Assembly (NCBI GenBank): GCA_964020085.1
Contig: OZ026598.1
Location: forward strand, 12,435,816-12,499,815
Length of the DNA: 64,000 bases
Source: Micromussa lordhowensis
Lineage: Eukaryota; Cnidaria; Anthozoa; Scleractinia; Lobophylliidae
Direction: 5' to 3'
Part shown: positions 1 through 11,169 of the stretch, piece by piece
Numbering within the stretch: the stretch's first letter is position 1
How the letters are laid out: every line of letters starts with the position of its first letter
Program-made: the position numbers and the translations under genes
Notes under the pieces: generated by a model
The model's database searches: none
Seen by the model: the letters and a program-made list of their open reading frames with translations, nothing else
What the model was told of the DNA's origin: nothing

Positions 1-429
1 TCTTGCCTGGTTTGTTTTTTACGCCTGGTTAAACTTCGAGGTTCGAAAAAATATCGCTCTTGTTACTTCATTTATTTATAACTTTAGAAAGAACTGAAAA
101 AAAGAAAAACGCCGACACGGTTTTTGAGCTACGTTGTATAGGAACCTTCTCCCCAAATTTGAGCCAAAACGGTTGAAAATTCGCTGCACGCGAACTTAAA
201 ACGTGCGCCCAATTTCTTGAAAATATAGTTTCGAGAAAAAGAGCAAAACAGTTTCAGAGACGTTCTTCCGGTTCAATGACATTAAACACTATTTTGTCCA
301 TAACTTCCCGTAGAAACAATATTTTTTCGAATTTTTTTTTTTAAAACAAAGATAGGAGTAAGGTCAGTCTTCCTATCGAGAAAATTTTTTTTTCCCAAAA
401 TGGTCACATTTGGGGTGGGATGCTACCTT

Positions 430-911
430 AAGGCGCTTCATGGTGCTGCACCTAGCTATATCACTGATCTCATCAAGCCTTGTACACCTGGTAGACTTCT
501 TTGATCCTCCAATCAATTTTTACTTTCTACATCTAAATTTAATCTTAAAACTTATGGTGGCCGGTCTTTTACTATTGCCGCACCTTCTGTTTGGAATGCA
601 CTTCCATTCGAACTTAGATCTTGTAATTCCCTTTCTTCTTTTAAATCTAAGCTCAAGACTTGGCTTTTTAAAATTGGTTATGATGTTGTATAGAATGATG
701 ATGTTTTTATAGAATGACAATGTAGTTTTGTAGTTTTTGTAGGTTTAGGATTTTGTTGTTATTTTTTATTATGTAAATGCGTTTTTGGTCCATTGGGAAT
801 TTTTATAGAATGACAATGTAGTTTTGTAGGTTTAGGATTTTGTTGTTATTATTTTTTTATTATGTAAAGCGCTTTTGGACCATTGGGAATTAGCGCTCTA
901 TAAATACTGTA

Positions 912-966
<55 letters not shown>
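430..966 (+). mobile_element. 5'-truncated LINE 3' end (CR1/L2-like)
   Basis: From about 430 one frame reads the familiar last ~90 residues of a CR1/L2-type reverse transcriptase ORF (KALHGAAPSYITDLI, then APSVWNALPFELR and FKSKLKTWLFK). A 3' UTR follows, in which a block of about 75 bases (tagaatgacaatgtagtttt and what follows) occurs twice in tandem, near 708 and 805. The insert ends in GCGCTCTATAAATACTGTA and an ATT microsatellite, as these LINEs usually do. Everything upstream of the RT C terminus is missing, so this is a dead 5'-truncated copy. The clade name is inferred from the C-terminal motif and tail only. Confidence 0.75.
912..966. repeat. (ATT)n microsatellite
   Basis: About 18 uninterrupted ATT units form the 3' tail of the LINE fragment just upstream. 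Confidence 0.95.
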
Positions 967-1535
967 CAATTACCCATTGTCTTTGATTTGCAATGACTGG
1001 TAGAAATTGTTTTTGTTGTATATCTTTTCTTCAGTACATCTTTCTTTGTCTAGTACAGTATTGTGCAAAAGAAATGCAAACGAAATGCGTCGAAATTCGC
1101 CCTTTGTTCACGCGAATTTACGTCGAAAAATCAACGAACTTTCGAGAGAGATTTCGTTGGATTCTTCCTGAAAAATTAGCGAACTTCGTTGATTTTTCGC
1201 AATAACGAAATTCGAAGTACCAAATTTTCGATGTAGCGAAACAAAAGTTCAAAGTATCGAAGTTCGAAGTATAGTGAATTTTCAAGGATTGCATGAACTT
1301 GACATGTAAACAAACAACACGTTGGATTGAGTTTCCATGATAGCAATGATGCGATCGTTAAATGAACTAGTCTCGCCTACAAAACAGTTGTCTGCGACTT
1401 GTGTAAGCATTACTTGGGGCACAAATTGAACATTAATGTTATTATTGAAACTCTGCATCAATATTCGCTTCATCGCCGTGATAAAACAAATGGCTGCAAT
1501 CTTACAGTACGGCTCAGATATACGTTAACTGCGCA

Positions 1536-1684
1536 TACGCGTATTATACGCACATACGCGTATGACTATACGCACATATGCGTATGACTATACGCACATA
1601 CGCGTATAAGTATACGCACATACAAGTATACCTATACGCACATACGCGTATAGTTATACGCGCATATACGCATATACATGCACG
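1536..1684. repeat. Left TACGCGTA subterminal array
   Basis: Eight or so degenerate units of about 16-18 bases built on the palindromes TACGCGTA and TATACG, just inside the left terminus of the 1505-4159 element. The mirrored array lies at 3967-4128. Such arrays could be multiple transposase-binding sites, which is an inference. Confidence 0.85.
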
Positions 1685-2329
1685 TATGATGTGTCTTTGT
1701 TATTCAGGACGAAAAGTTTTCTTTGTGTTTCATTGTTGTGAAAAAGAAAGAGCCTAAAAAGCAATGATCCAACAACCGAAAATTAAAATATTTGCATAAA
1801 GCAAATGGAGATCATGTTGAAAACACGCACGTCGCATCGCTTCATGTATTTACTGAATAATGCGAAGCAGCAGTTTATCTGCTTTATCTTTCGCTGTTCA
1901 TGAATCGGAACTAAAAGAACAATGTTACTTAAACTCGGCACTTAAACGTGTGAATTATCTGGCGATTTACTAAGCATATATTCACGTAAAGCGCTTCCGA
2001 AAGTTCGATCAAATTTTAAGTGCCGAGAAAAACTGCAATAATTTTAGGAAAGTCACTTCGTAGATGTAGGTAATTGACTGTACAAGACATATAAACAAAC
2101 TTCCCTCGATGAATGTTTGAGAACAGATAAAAACCATACAATTTTGTATCATGAAAGATGTTTTCACTAATTCAGCGCAGTCGGCGGTCTGTTTTTCGGC
2201 ACGCATCAGCAAGTTGCGAGATGTTTATCAGTCTAAAGCCTTCCGAAGACCTTGTCGAAAAAATTATATCTCCGGTTATATTTGACACAAATCGTTCATT
2301 CAAACAGTAAAATGTGACCGTGAAAGGCA

Positions 2330-2590
2330 AAACGGACATTAACGGAAAACCGTTCGAATGGCAAAGACGCACGGAACGGTTTGGTTGACCGTTCGAACGC
2401 CGTGCCATGAATAATTATTTGAACGGCTTGGTTGACCATTCGAATGGATTATCGAACGGATTGGTAAACCGTTCAAACGGCTTAATAAACCGTACGAACG
2501 GATGAATCAATCATTCGAACGGTTTGGTTTGCTCTTCGAACGGATGACTAAAAAATAATATTAATAATTGCTCTAACGGTCTGCGAAATC
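2330..2590. repeat. CGTTCGAACG minisatellite
   Basis: About ten degenerate units containing the palindrome CGTTCGAACG or half of it (AACGGTTTGGTTGACCGTTC), spaced 20-30 bases apart. It lies inside the 1505-4159 element. A related TTTAAACGG array occurs at 22945-23190. Confidence 0.8.
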
Positions 2591-2860
2591 GTCTCAAAGG
2601 TATCCGGTAATTGTAGAGGGATGAGTCAACATGAGCTACCCATGCGAAAACCTTTCATCGAGTATTCACGTAATTGACCGCGACCGCATCACATCACGAT
2701 TAATTTATGACAACAAGATATTTTGTACGTCGCTGTTTTGATGTTCACTGAAACGCCCGTCCATTAAACTGACGAAACTGCTTGTTGGATGTTGAATGTT
2801 CCTTGCTATAAACTTAGCATTCGAACGACTTGTGTTTGTGACATTCTGAAAGCTCATCCG

Positions 2861-2938
2861 CAGTCACGCTGTTACTTCACGTTGATTGGATGATGGTAAG
2901 GAATGCATCCAATCAGCGTGGAGAAAACAGCGTGACTG
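2861..2938. repeat. Long inverted repeat (hairpin)
   Basis: CAGTCACGCTGTTACTTCAC followed by GTTGATTGGATG is mirrored after a loop of roughly a dozen bases by CATCCAATCAGCGTGGAG and AACAGCGTGACTG. The arms are about 32 bases and nearly complementary. It may be a small fold-back insertion. Confidence 0.8.
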
Positions 2939-5143
2939 TTAGCACACGAATCCGTGGATGCTGGTCGCTTCGAAAGCTGTATTTCTGGAGAATTATTTGG
3001 CGGTTAGCACTTGGATTTTAAATGGATCTTCGATTGAATGCCACAAGAAGAAACATCAACCTTTCAGTTTATCTGGTGTTCGATTTGGAAGCCAGGCGAT
3101 TCAAATTTCTGCGTGAAAATCTGCTTGGCGCTGGGCGGTCGAAAATGAGCCTTCCAGTTCCACCCTTGACTCCTTACTTGACTTGAGTGGGAGACATGTC
3201 ATTCACTTTGAACATGATCTTGCCATTGCTGGTCCACAAATATTTGACATTATTCGCTCACTTGTATTCTTTGATTCTCCCGAAGAGCCTCTTCCGGTAA
3301 TTCGTCAAAGACTCATTAATGTAGATTTTACTGTTTTCCGAATTGTTCGATTCAGCAACCAAAGGCAAATGACTAGAGTTCTTTAGTCAACGTGCAGTAA
3401 GAGTCAAAGCAAAACCCACCAAATCGCTCAAATTCACCATTTTGTAACGAGCAAACAATTTAAGTGGAAAACATAATTTAAAATACTTGGGACAGCTTGA
3501 GAATTAGTTTATAAACATACGGAGAATTACGCAGCACGCAAATGACGAGTGTCGTGAATCTCGCATGTAAACAAGAAATAAACTATTCGCATTTACATTC
3601 GCAGATGTCCAAAATATTCGCCGCTAAACTTGGGAGAAGTTTCACATGCGGGTTTCTTTGTCGATTCTGCTGAAATATGATGCAGCGGTATTTAAATTTA
3701 TTTTGAACACATTCCAAAGCCATTGCGGCGGAGGTAGTGTGGTAAGTGATGAAAACGTCTCCTCTTCTCATGAAAGTTCCGTTCGAAAAATATCGATAAG
3801 CACATACTTTCTATCTAACTCATATACACTTGCAACAACGTATCGGGAGAAGTCTTCATGCTGCCCGTACTGTAGTCGTTTAGTTTTTTAGTGCTGTCAA
3901 GCTTTTCTTTAGAATATCAGCCCACTGACAGTAGAAAGACAATAAGCTAGCTCATAAATACTAATGAACATACGCGTATATGGGTATATACGCATTTTTA
4001 TACGCAAATACGCGTATACGTATACGCACATACGCGTATACTCATACGCACATACGCGTATGCTCATACGCATATACGCGTATACCTATACGCACATACG
4101 CGTATATTTATACGCGTATTATGCGCATGTTTTGGTTAACGTATATCTGAGCGGTACTGTAACTAGCAATGTTTACAGAAGCCTGCTTTCCCATGTAAAA
4201 AAACCGTTGAAACGAGATATATTTTGTGCAGACAGAATATTTATTGATAAGTTGACACTGTAATTTCGTATCTAAGTGAACAAACTTAATTTGTTTTGAC
4301 TTTCACTGAACATTCCTGTTCAAAACAGATAACAACAAGATGCGTTTCCAGAGTTCATTCGCAGAAAACATTCTTTGAACATCTTACCTTTCAAACATAA
4401 TTCTTGCTTTGTTTAACAACTCATGAATCCAGATAAATTCCATTTCAGTTTGAAAACTCTTGAATTCAGAAAAATTCCTTCACTCTGTCTCATGATTTAA
4501 ATGTTTGGGGCTCGCCATGTGACACGTACGCCATGTTGGCAACTTATTTGCGAGCCCACAGTAACTTGGGCTGTGGCGTTACCATGACGCAAACATGGCC
4601 GTGTCAGCGAGTGGCCCCTGTGTTCAACATAAGTAAGCTAAGAAACCACCAAAGAACAATGGTGTAAGAGCTGCGATGCTTTCAACGTAAAGTAAACAGT
4701 AAAAGGAACCTTTGAAGTAATACATGTACAGGTGAGTCTTGTATAAACCTGTTGTATAAATGGACACGAGTTTTTTCGTAAAGCTTACACTGTGAAATGA
4801 CATCAGAAAAGAATCGTCGCGGCAAATTTGAACTGGGCAGTTTATCCTCCAGAAAATGCGTGGGAATGTTTGAGCAGGGCAAACAAAGAGCGAAATTGCG
4901 CTCAATGTTCTAAGTCATTTATCGAACACTGCGAATTTTCACTCGAAAATTCGAAGTATATTTTCGTTCCGAACGAATTGTCGTTCGAAAATTCCCGTAG
5001 TTGGAGACAATAGGAATCACAAATTATCGTGACTTTTCGTTGAAAATTCGCTTCCATCGAAAATTTGATATTTTTTCGTCGAAAAGCCAGGAAAAGCCAC
5101 GAATTTCAGCGAAATACGTTTGCATTACTTTTGCACAATACTG

Positions 5144-5960
5144 TATGTGAGTTGCTCGCTTGTTGCAAAGATTTTTTACAAATCATTCGTAGCTGATTCA
5201 AAACAAACCCATTTTTTTAATTGGAATGATAACATAATACAAAGATACACTAACAGACCAATAAAAAAAATTAACACTACTTACAATGATAGAATTACAA
5301 TCACCTACACTTACACTAATTACAATACAGTTGCCCTACTAAACAATACAAATACATCTACTTATCTAATTTCTTGCACTTTGGCCGAAAATGGTACTTA
5401 TAATTAACTTAAAAATCACATTTCGAAGATGTGCTTTCTCTAGCTGTATTATATTGTTTTACTTGCTCCATAATATTTTTAATATGGGCAACAAACAGAA
5501 ACAAAATAACGAAAAAGCAAGAAAGATGCTCTACTTTGATTACTGCATATCAAAACACCTCCTGTGTTGATTTCAAGGGGGGCAAGGGTGGGGGGGAGGA
5601 CCATAGAGCAGATCTTAAGAACTTAAGATTGTAACTTTTCAATTTGAAGTTAAGAAGTGAGCTTTCTAATGAATTCTTTCATCTTTATTTCCTTTTTTAT
5701 TAGCTTTTGTGTGTAAAAATAGTACTTGGCAATAATAACAGTATGAAATGTAATTTTAATAACAACTTATTAGCATCCCGAGGATAACTCTTTGGTTCTA
5801 AACCAAACAGTACAGATGTATTTCAAATGCAGATGATGAGAGGGAGGTGCCACCCTCTTTGTTGGACCATTTGATGACTTCAGAAAAAATTGTTTGAACC
5901 AATGGCAGTTTAGAAAAGTGTGGCTTATGGGGTGGTGTATAACCTTATTACATACTTAAC
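5144..5960. other. Intergenic, low-complexity AT-rich stretch
   Basis: No supported gene. It contains an A/C/T-rich tract (5220-5400) similar in texture to Tx1-like LINE 3' UTRs and a G-rich run at 5577-5599 (GGGGGG, GGG, GGGGGGG) that could form a G-quadruplex. Confidence 0.5.
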
Positions 5961-6430
5961 TAAGTTTAAAATATAAAACAGTTTAGGTAATAGACACCAA
6001 AATAAAAACGTACACTTGACAAAAAATTCAAGAAGTTAAATACGGATTTACATAAAAAATTCAGAAATTTAAAATATAAGATTGCACATCTTCTTCTTAG
6101 GCACTGAACAGATAGACTGTTAAAATTAAGTTCCCTAAATGCTGGGTCCAGTTTCACTTTTCTGATAAATTGTTTAAAATTATGAGAATCATTTAAATAA
6201 TCGGAACAAAGTTCCACAGTATGGCGCCTCTAAAACGTGTGGAATGTTTCATGAAATGTGTTGAAAATCTTGGAACGGTAGCCTTCTTATGTCCTCTTAG
6301 GTTGTATTGACTCTCTCTCCACATAGCTAAATCTGAAATCAAAGGGGGCGTGTTATAAAACAATTTAGCAAGATTTATTTTGTACATAAAATCAAGACCC
6401 AGTTGGTAACCTCCATAATAGTGCAGCACC
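5960..6430 (-). mobile_element. LINE RT C-terminal fragment
   Basis: The minus strand reads a degenerate non-LTR retrotransposon C terminus: MYKINLAKLFYNTPPL, then YNLRGHKKATVPRFSTHFMK and RFRGAILWNFVP, ending FKQFIRKVKLDPAF. The RGA/WN..P signature is typical of CR1-like LINE ends. It lies across frames 6193-6432 and 5966-6217, so it is broken. Its 5' edge at about 6430 cuts straight into the gene at 6430-7442, suggesting that insertion or deletion truncated that gene. Confidence 0.65.
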
Positions 6431-7442
6431 ATACTTCGCTGTCACATACTGACAATACATGTCACAGATCTCGCTATATTTTGAGAATCCTCGAGGCCAA
6501 GGAGCCCGATGAAGGAGTGCGCCACCATCCAGGACATATTGCACTTCACCTTTTGGTCCAGTTGCATCTGAAGGGAGCTTAGCCCAGATAGCATCTGCCA
6601 ATGCTGGCTTTTGCGCCTTTAGTAGCATTAATAAAGAATCAAACAGAGATGGTGGATAGCTGCATAGCTCATATTTAAATATGGCACTCATGTCATCCAG
6701 AGACTGGCTAGCAATAATAAGATGCTGAAATAACAACTGTGGATCCACCTGAATCTTCTCCCCATCAACTTTGACGGATGACTTGGCACTGAATAATTTA
6801 TGATAGCTTGGCTACTCTTTGTAAATGAGTATTCTGCAGCTGGTTTTCCTGTCACGGAGTCCAGGATGCTCTGTCCAACTTCTCTGGCCTTTTCCACATT
6901 AACAGAACTCTCGGCATGAACGCCAGTCATGATGTTTATCAGATCTGTTTGAGTTGTAAAAGGATTTCTTTCTGCTAAAGCAAGAAGCAGCGTCCGAGTG
7001 TCCTTCATGTCCTGGGCTTGTCTGGACTTCGTCATATCCTTGTTTTGCTCACCTGTACTGTAGCTAACCCCTGTGAGCTCTAGCATGGCACGATTCATCT
7101 CTGCACACGCTGGCATAGAGAGCAGCCAAATCACTCGTTGTCTTTCAGTCATTCCACGTCCTCTCGTCAAACCACCAGTTGTCTTTAGGCTTCTCAGTAA
7201 TACCTGCTCTATGACAAGATCTGTTGATAGTCCTGCCCATAACCCGTTGCGTCTTCGGACAACGTGAAATCCTGCTTCACATTTTCTGTATACATCGGGA
7301 TGATCAGTCTCAAGACTGCTCGTGGATTGCAAGTACAATCGGACAGACTTTTATACAGATTATGCCCTACAGCAGTTAGATAGGGAAGCATTTCTGACAG
7401 AGCTTGAAGATGAAGTCTCCAATTGCTGGTTCGTTCTGCCAT
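6430..7442 (-). pseudogene. Multi-copy cnidarian gene of unknown function, frameshifted and truncated
   Basis: Three overlapping minus-strand frames give one colinear protein of about 330 residues. It starts with MAERTSNWRLHLQALSEM (7209-7442), continues as NGLWAGLSTDLVIEQVLLRS and GGLTRGRGMTERQRVIWLLS (6688-7338) and ends with YVLDGGALLHRAPWPRG (6392-6748). I recognise these blocks as a family repeated many times in coral genomes, with no assigned function that I know. At least two frameshifts separate the parts, and the expected C-terminal continuation is replaced by a LINE fragment. The high copy number suggests passenger cargo of a mobile element; this is inferred. Confidence 0.65.
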
Positions 7443-7769
7443 TATGAACTAGCGGAGTATGTCTACCATATCCTCCTGTTTCTGATACCCACTCTGTCAA
7501 TACTGAGCTATGAGGAATTAGTTATTGAGCAGTAAATACCTACAACATGAATATTGGATGAATTGAATGGCTTAGAACTGTACATTAACATTAAACCTGC
7601 ATGGAATTTCAGTACAATTCTACCCATTCTTAATGTACACAGCAGTTCCATTACAAGTTCTGATGTTAGACTGGTTGAAAACATTTCTGAAAGATGAAAT
7701 CCACTCAGCCCATATGCATCATCTCTATCTGACAGAGTAAAACTTTTTCAACTTAAGTATAGACATCAA
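7443..7769. other. No feature seen
   Basis: Upstream flank of the broken gene; no ORF, repeat or RNA gene could be supported. Confidence 0.4.
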
Positions 7770-8012
7770 GGCTGGGTTGTTCAAAGCCCGATTAAGCTAA
7801 CCAGGGTTAGCAAGAATTTTGATTTCAGTTTTGTAACTTTATGGAAAGGTTTTCTGTTTATATTGTTTGCCCTTCTCTTTTTTAATTTGAATAACCGGAA
7901 AGTAAACAAAAAATAGGAAGCCAAAAACACTTTTATACAAGAAAAATCAATGCTTTGGTTAACTTTTAATCCTGGGTTAGGTTTAACCTGCTTTCGAACA
8001 ACCCGGCCCAGC
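7770..8012. mobile_element. Short MITE with GGGTTGTTC inverted ends
   Basis: The left end CTGGGTTGTTCAAAGCCC and the right end GGGCCGGGTTGTTCGAAAGC (as reverse complement) are inverted copies, followed inside by GTTAGCTTAATC-like and GGTTTAACCTAACCC inverted pieces. The total is about 240 bases with an AT-rich centre and no coding capacity. The superfamily is not assigned; GGGTTGTTC ends recall Harbinger-type MITEs. Confidence 0.65.
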
Positions 8013-8101
8013 GCTTTAAAAGTTGTAATCACTTTAATTTGCACATCAATGTGAAAGTGGAGAGATCAGACACATTGAGGGAAATCCAAAATCTGTAAGT
8101 A

Positions 8102-8537
8102 CAGTCGAGCCTCACTTAAGCGACCATATGTGTCAAGCACTGGTGGTCGCTTACGAGAGGTTGGACCATATTGGGTCAAAATTTTGCCTCGTTAGCATAT
8201 GGAAACTGCAGAGACCTACCCCATGTTTTAAATGTTGTATTCATGTGAAAAGTCAATTTCCTGCAAAAAAAACTCTGGTACTTCCCATTGAGAAATGTTC
8301 TGTCTCTTGTATTACCCAGGAATGCGATAATGTTATAGCTTATTATCCAGTTTCTGCTTTATTGTCCTTATGGGAGGTTAAAAACAAAAGAAAATGTCAA
8401 ACTTTCAGTTCTAAAAGTGGTCGCAGTTGCTTACGAGAGGTGGCCACTTACAAGAGGTTCCAAATATAGTGATTTGACTTGGAAACTTTTGGTATTTTGG
8501 AAAACTGGTCGGTGAGGAGAGGTCGTTGCTTCGACTG
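8102..8537. mobile_element. CAGTCGA MITE with TA target duplication
   Basis: The left end TA-CAGTCGAGCCTCACTTAAG and the right end ...CGTTGCTTCGACTG-TA are inverted copies of about 25 bases. Two GGTCGC.TTACGAGAGGT blocks repeat near 8146 and 8416, facing the termini. The size is 436 bases. The ends and the TA fit a Tc1/mariner-like MITE. Confidence 0.75.
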
Positions 8538-8859
8538 TATGCTTCTAAGAGCTTGAGGATTGATTCAGTTCTCAGTCTTATTCATTTCATTTTTGATTCG
8601 TGAATACGAGTAACAGTGGTTGGTATTGTTGATCTAAGATACTAGATAAATTAATGTTTATGGATTCTAAATATTAACCGCAACAGGTCTCGTGTGGGAT
8701 AATGAACCACACTCTAACAACTTAATTGTGCCTTAAAACTTAAAATCTCATTAAAATCTGAGCTAGGATTTGTAAAAAAAGTCACCTTATTTGGACATGT
8801 AAATCAGTTGATCCCATGTAAGAGTCCTAATTCATGTAAGATTCCTAATTCAGAAGTGT
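8538..8859. other. No feature seen
   Basis: AT-rich spacer between the MITE and the minisatellite; GTAAGATTCCTAATTCA-type half repeats at about 8820-8850 lead into it. Confidence 0.35.
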
Positions 8860-9480
8860 CATGTGTCAATCCCGCCCAAGATCTTTGGCAGGATACACAA
8901 ATCCACCTATAACTAAGGTCCAGAGTGAGAAGTCAATTTCACCTCAGATCCCAGGTGGGATGTGTAAATTCTGCTTAGGATCTCAAGTGGGGTTAAAATT
9001 CCATTCAAGATCCCGGGTTGGAAGTAACCATTCTACGGAGGATCCCACGTGGGTAATAAATATCAGTCAAAATCCCAGGTGGGATGAGAAAATCCTGCCT
9101 GGGATCCCTGGAGGGACATGCAAATCCTGCCAAGAATCCCGGGTGGAATATGCAAATCCTGTAGAGAATTCCAGGTGGGAGTTAAAGCCCGCCTAATTCC
9201 CGGGTGGGATGTGTAAATCCCACCAGGGATCCCAGGTGGGATTAAAATCCCGCCTAAGATCCCAGCCATTCCCAGGTGGGATGTGAAAATCCCGCCAAGG
9301 ATCCCGGGTGGGATGCATAAATCCCGCATTTTAGGTGGGATCCCATGCGGGATTATCTTTGATCCCCAGGCGGGAATGGTGGGATCCCGCCTTGTGTGGC
9401 GGGATCCCACCATTCCCACCTGGGATCACTGGTGGGATTGGCGGGATCCCGCCTAGATCCCGGGTGACTTTTTACCTGGG
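8860..9480. repeat. GGGATCCC-type minisatellite
   Basis: About 20 degenerate units of roughly 30 bases built on AATCCCGCCTAGGATCCCGG / GGTGGGATGTG. Many contain the palindromes GGATCC or CCCGGG. The units become denser and more palindromic toward 9480. Long open frames across it on both strands are translation of the repeat and are not genes. Confidence 0.9.
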
Positions 9481-10500
9481 AAGCCTTTTGCGGTTTACCT
9501 GTTAAGAACTTTTTGAAACGAAGATACAAAAGGAATATTCAGAGACAACAATGGCTTACTTAAAAAGCAAAATAACAATGTATGTATCGTGGTGCCTTAA
9601 AATTTGCATAACATTCTAAAGAAACAACTTGATGCACAAACGCCACACTTTTGTCACAGAAACCGAGTCTTTGTCAGTATATAATTACATGTATCTCGAA
9701 GGTATTCCTCTGCAGAAATCGAAATATTTGTTGTTTCTTTCACTTTTCCCATGCAAAAATCAACAAACAAATCGCCAAAACAAACATTTCTCTCATTCGT
9801 CAAGTTGTTTCCAACATACGCGCACACCCAGTAGAATATCTGGGACTCTGGAAAATCCAAACATGTATTTTGTATTCTGTACTTCGTTGTTATCTTGCGT
9901 AAACATGACATTGATCATGATTCCAGTATCAAGTCAGAACCAACTGATAAAAGTTACTGTTATAAATCAGAGGAAAACAATTTTTAACCAAGCAATTTTT
10001 CTTTGTCAAGTGGGAAAAATCCCAAGGTAACCATAAAAAACTACACATGGAAGCGGCAATTAAACTTGTTCAGTGATCTGCATATTTTTCTTTGCCAGAA
10101 GTATGGAAAATGGTCCACCAAACAAAAAGTGAAGGGCTTTACTTCAAACTGGCTTGATCCCAAATGAAATTTGAGTCACTTGCCCACCTCAATACTTAGC
10201 ATGTGATCAAAATCTACCCACCAAGAAAGTTAATCGATGGTCAAATCCTCTGAATGATTTCTTTTTTTGTGAACGAATCATACTGTTTTTGTGCAGTTAA
10301 CTGTGTTAAACTTTTGCTATTTCTGTGTTATAATTTCCTTCCCATTTTCTTCACAAATTATGGTAGAAAATTTCGCATTCTGTGATGATGCAAATGATGG
10401 ATGTAAATATATCGCAAACATCCAATATGTTTGTTTGACATGAATAGAGCAAGGGATCGGCCTTTTCCTTTCTTATTCTTAAACTGGAAATGTTGGAGTT
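9481..10500. other. Intergenic; weak ORFs only
   Basis: Overlapping open frames on both strands at 9629-10030 have no recognisable domain and no clear coding bias, so I do not call them genes. No RNA gene was seen. Confidence 0.4.
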
Positions 10501-11020
10501 TTAGCATCATTCTCTGCTGCCTACATGGATCCTTGCTCAGAGGCTTCTTGATTTATTGTCTCCAAGGGCTGATGGTCCATGTGAACTGTAATGTTACTCT
10601 CTCCATGGAGATATTGATGCCATTTGTTCATGTAGGTGACTATTGTAGGGTATTCCTTCTCAATTTGGGCATAGTTTCTTTCAATAGTGTCAGTTACAAA
10701 GTAAAACACGGTTTGGCTGTCCTGCAAAAGTACTCCTCCAATGGCATTATCTTAAGCATCGACTTAGGGCTTTACAGGAGATGACTGGTCATAGTATCAC
10801 AGGGTAGTAGATGATGTAATGAGTTCCTTTGCTGACTTGAACACATTTTCATGCATTTCACATGCCTAAGAAACGTTGAACAATAGCTTTGTCTGCTGGT
10901 CTTAGCACTTCTTTAATAACCTCCACCTTAGACGGATCAGGTTCCATGGCCTTGTCAGTGAGTTTGTGTCCCATGAAGGTAACCGAGCCGGCCTCAAATT
11001 GGAGCTTCCTAACACAAAGC
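10500..11020 (-). mobile_element. Ty3/Gypsy RT-RNase H fragment
   Basis: The minus strand gives MGHKLTDKALEPDPSKVEVI near 10990-10930 (the end of RT) and, at 10520-10730, QDSQTVFYFVTDTIERNYAQ, then MNKWHQYLHGESNITVHMDH and QPLETI. These are typical Ty3/Gypsy RNase H motifs, with the D of the VHxDHQ motif present. Frames change and the element is a scrap of a pol gene. No LTRs were seen. A companion RT scrap of the same type lies at 22190-22530. Confidence 0.75.
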
Positions 11021-11169
11021 TATAGATCGTGGTCTCTACATCTATCAGGGCAATCAATTTTCTGTCATGGTCAATATTTATAGTTGAATATCTGCACTTG
11101 CTGTCCAAAGCATCCATGAATGCATACTGCTTGATCCGGAGAAGCAGACCATCCAGACATTATCATCCA

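Larger units (their letters stand above)
1505..4159. mobile_element. Non-autonomous TA-flanked inverted-repeat element (inner, TACGCGTA type)
   Basis: The left end is TA-CAGTACGGCTCAGATATACG and the right end mirrors it as TATATCTGAGCGGTACTG-TA. Both ends then carry arrays of TACGCACATACGCGTA-like units (1536-1684 and 3967-4128) in mirrored order. The interior holds a CGTTCGAACG array (2330-2590), a hairpin (2861-2938) and, near 2258-2310, an ATATCTCCGG...TTCATTCAAAC motif that also occurs in the elements at 28.3 and 40.4 kb. No convincing transposase ORF is present. It is nested in the 1056-5143 element, so it is the younger insertion. Confidence 0.75.
1056..5143. mobile_element. Non-autonomous TA-flanked inverted-repeat element (outer, TTCGAA type)
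   Basis: The left end reads TA-CAGTATTGTGCAAAAG and the right end is its reverse complement CTTTTGCACAATACTG-TA, with further inverted similarity through GCAAACG. The TA on each side fits a Tc1/mariner-like target duplication. Inside both ends lie about 200 bases dense in TTCGAA, CGAAATTCG and similar near-palindromes (1085-1270 left, 4900-5110 right). I found no transposase reading frame, so the element looks non-autonomous. A second inverted-repeat element occupies 1505-4159 inside it. The superfamily is inferred from the CAGT terminus and the TA only. Confidence 0.7.

Noticed and set aside
8861..9419. Open frames of about 110-118 codons on both strands
   Set aside because: They translate the GGGATCCC minisatellite and have no start context or domain.
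9629..10030. 133-codon plus-strand ORF with an 85-codon minus-strand shadow
   Set aside because: No domain, no splice context, and equal openness on both strands suggests chance.
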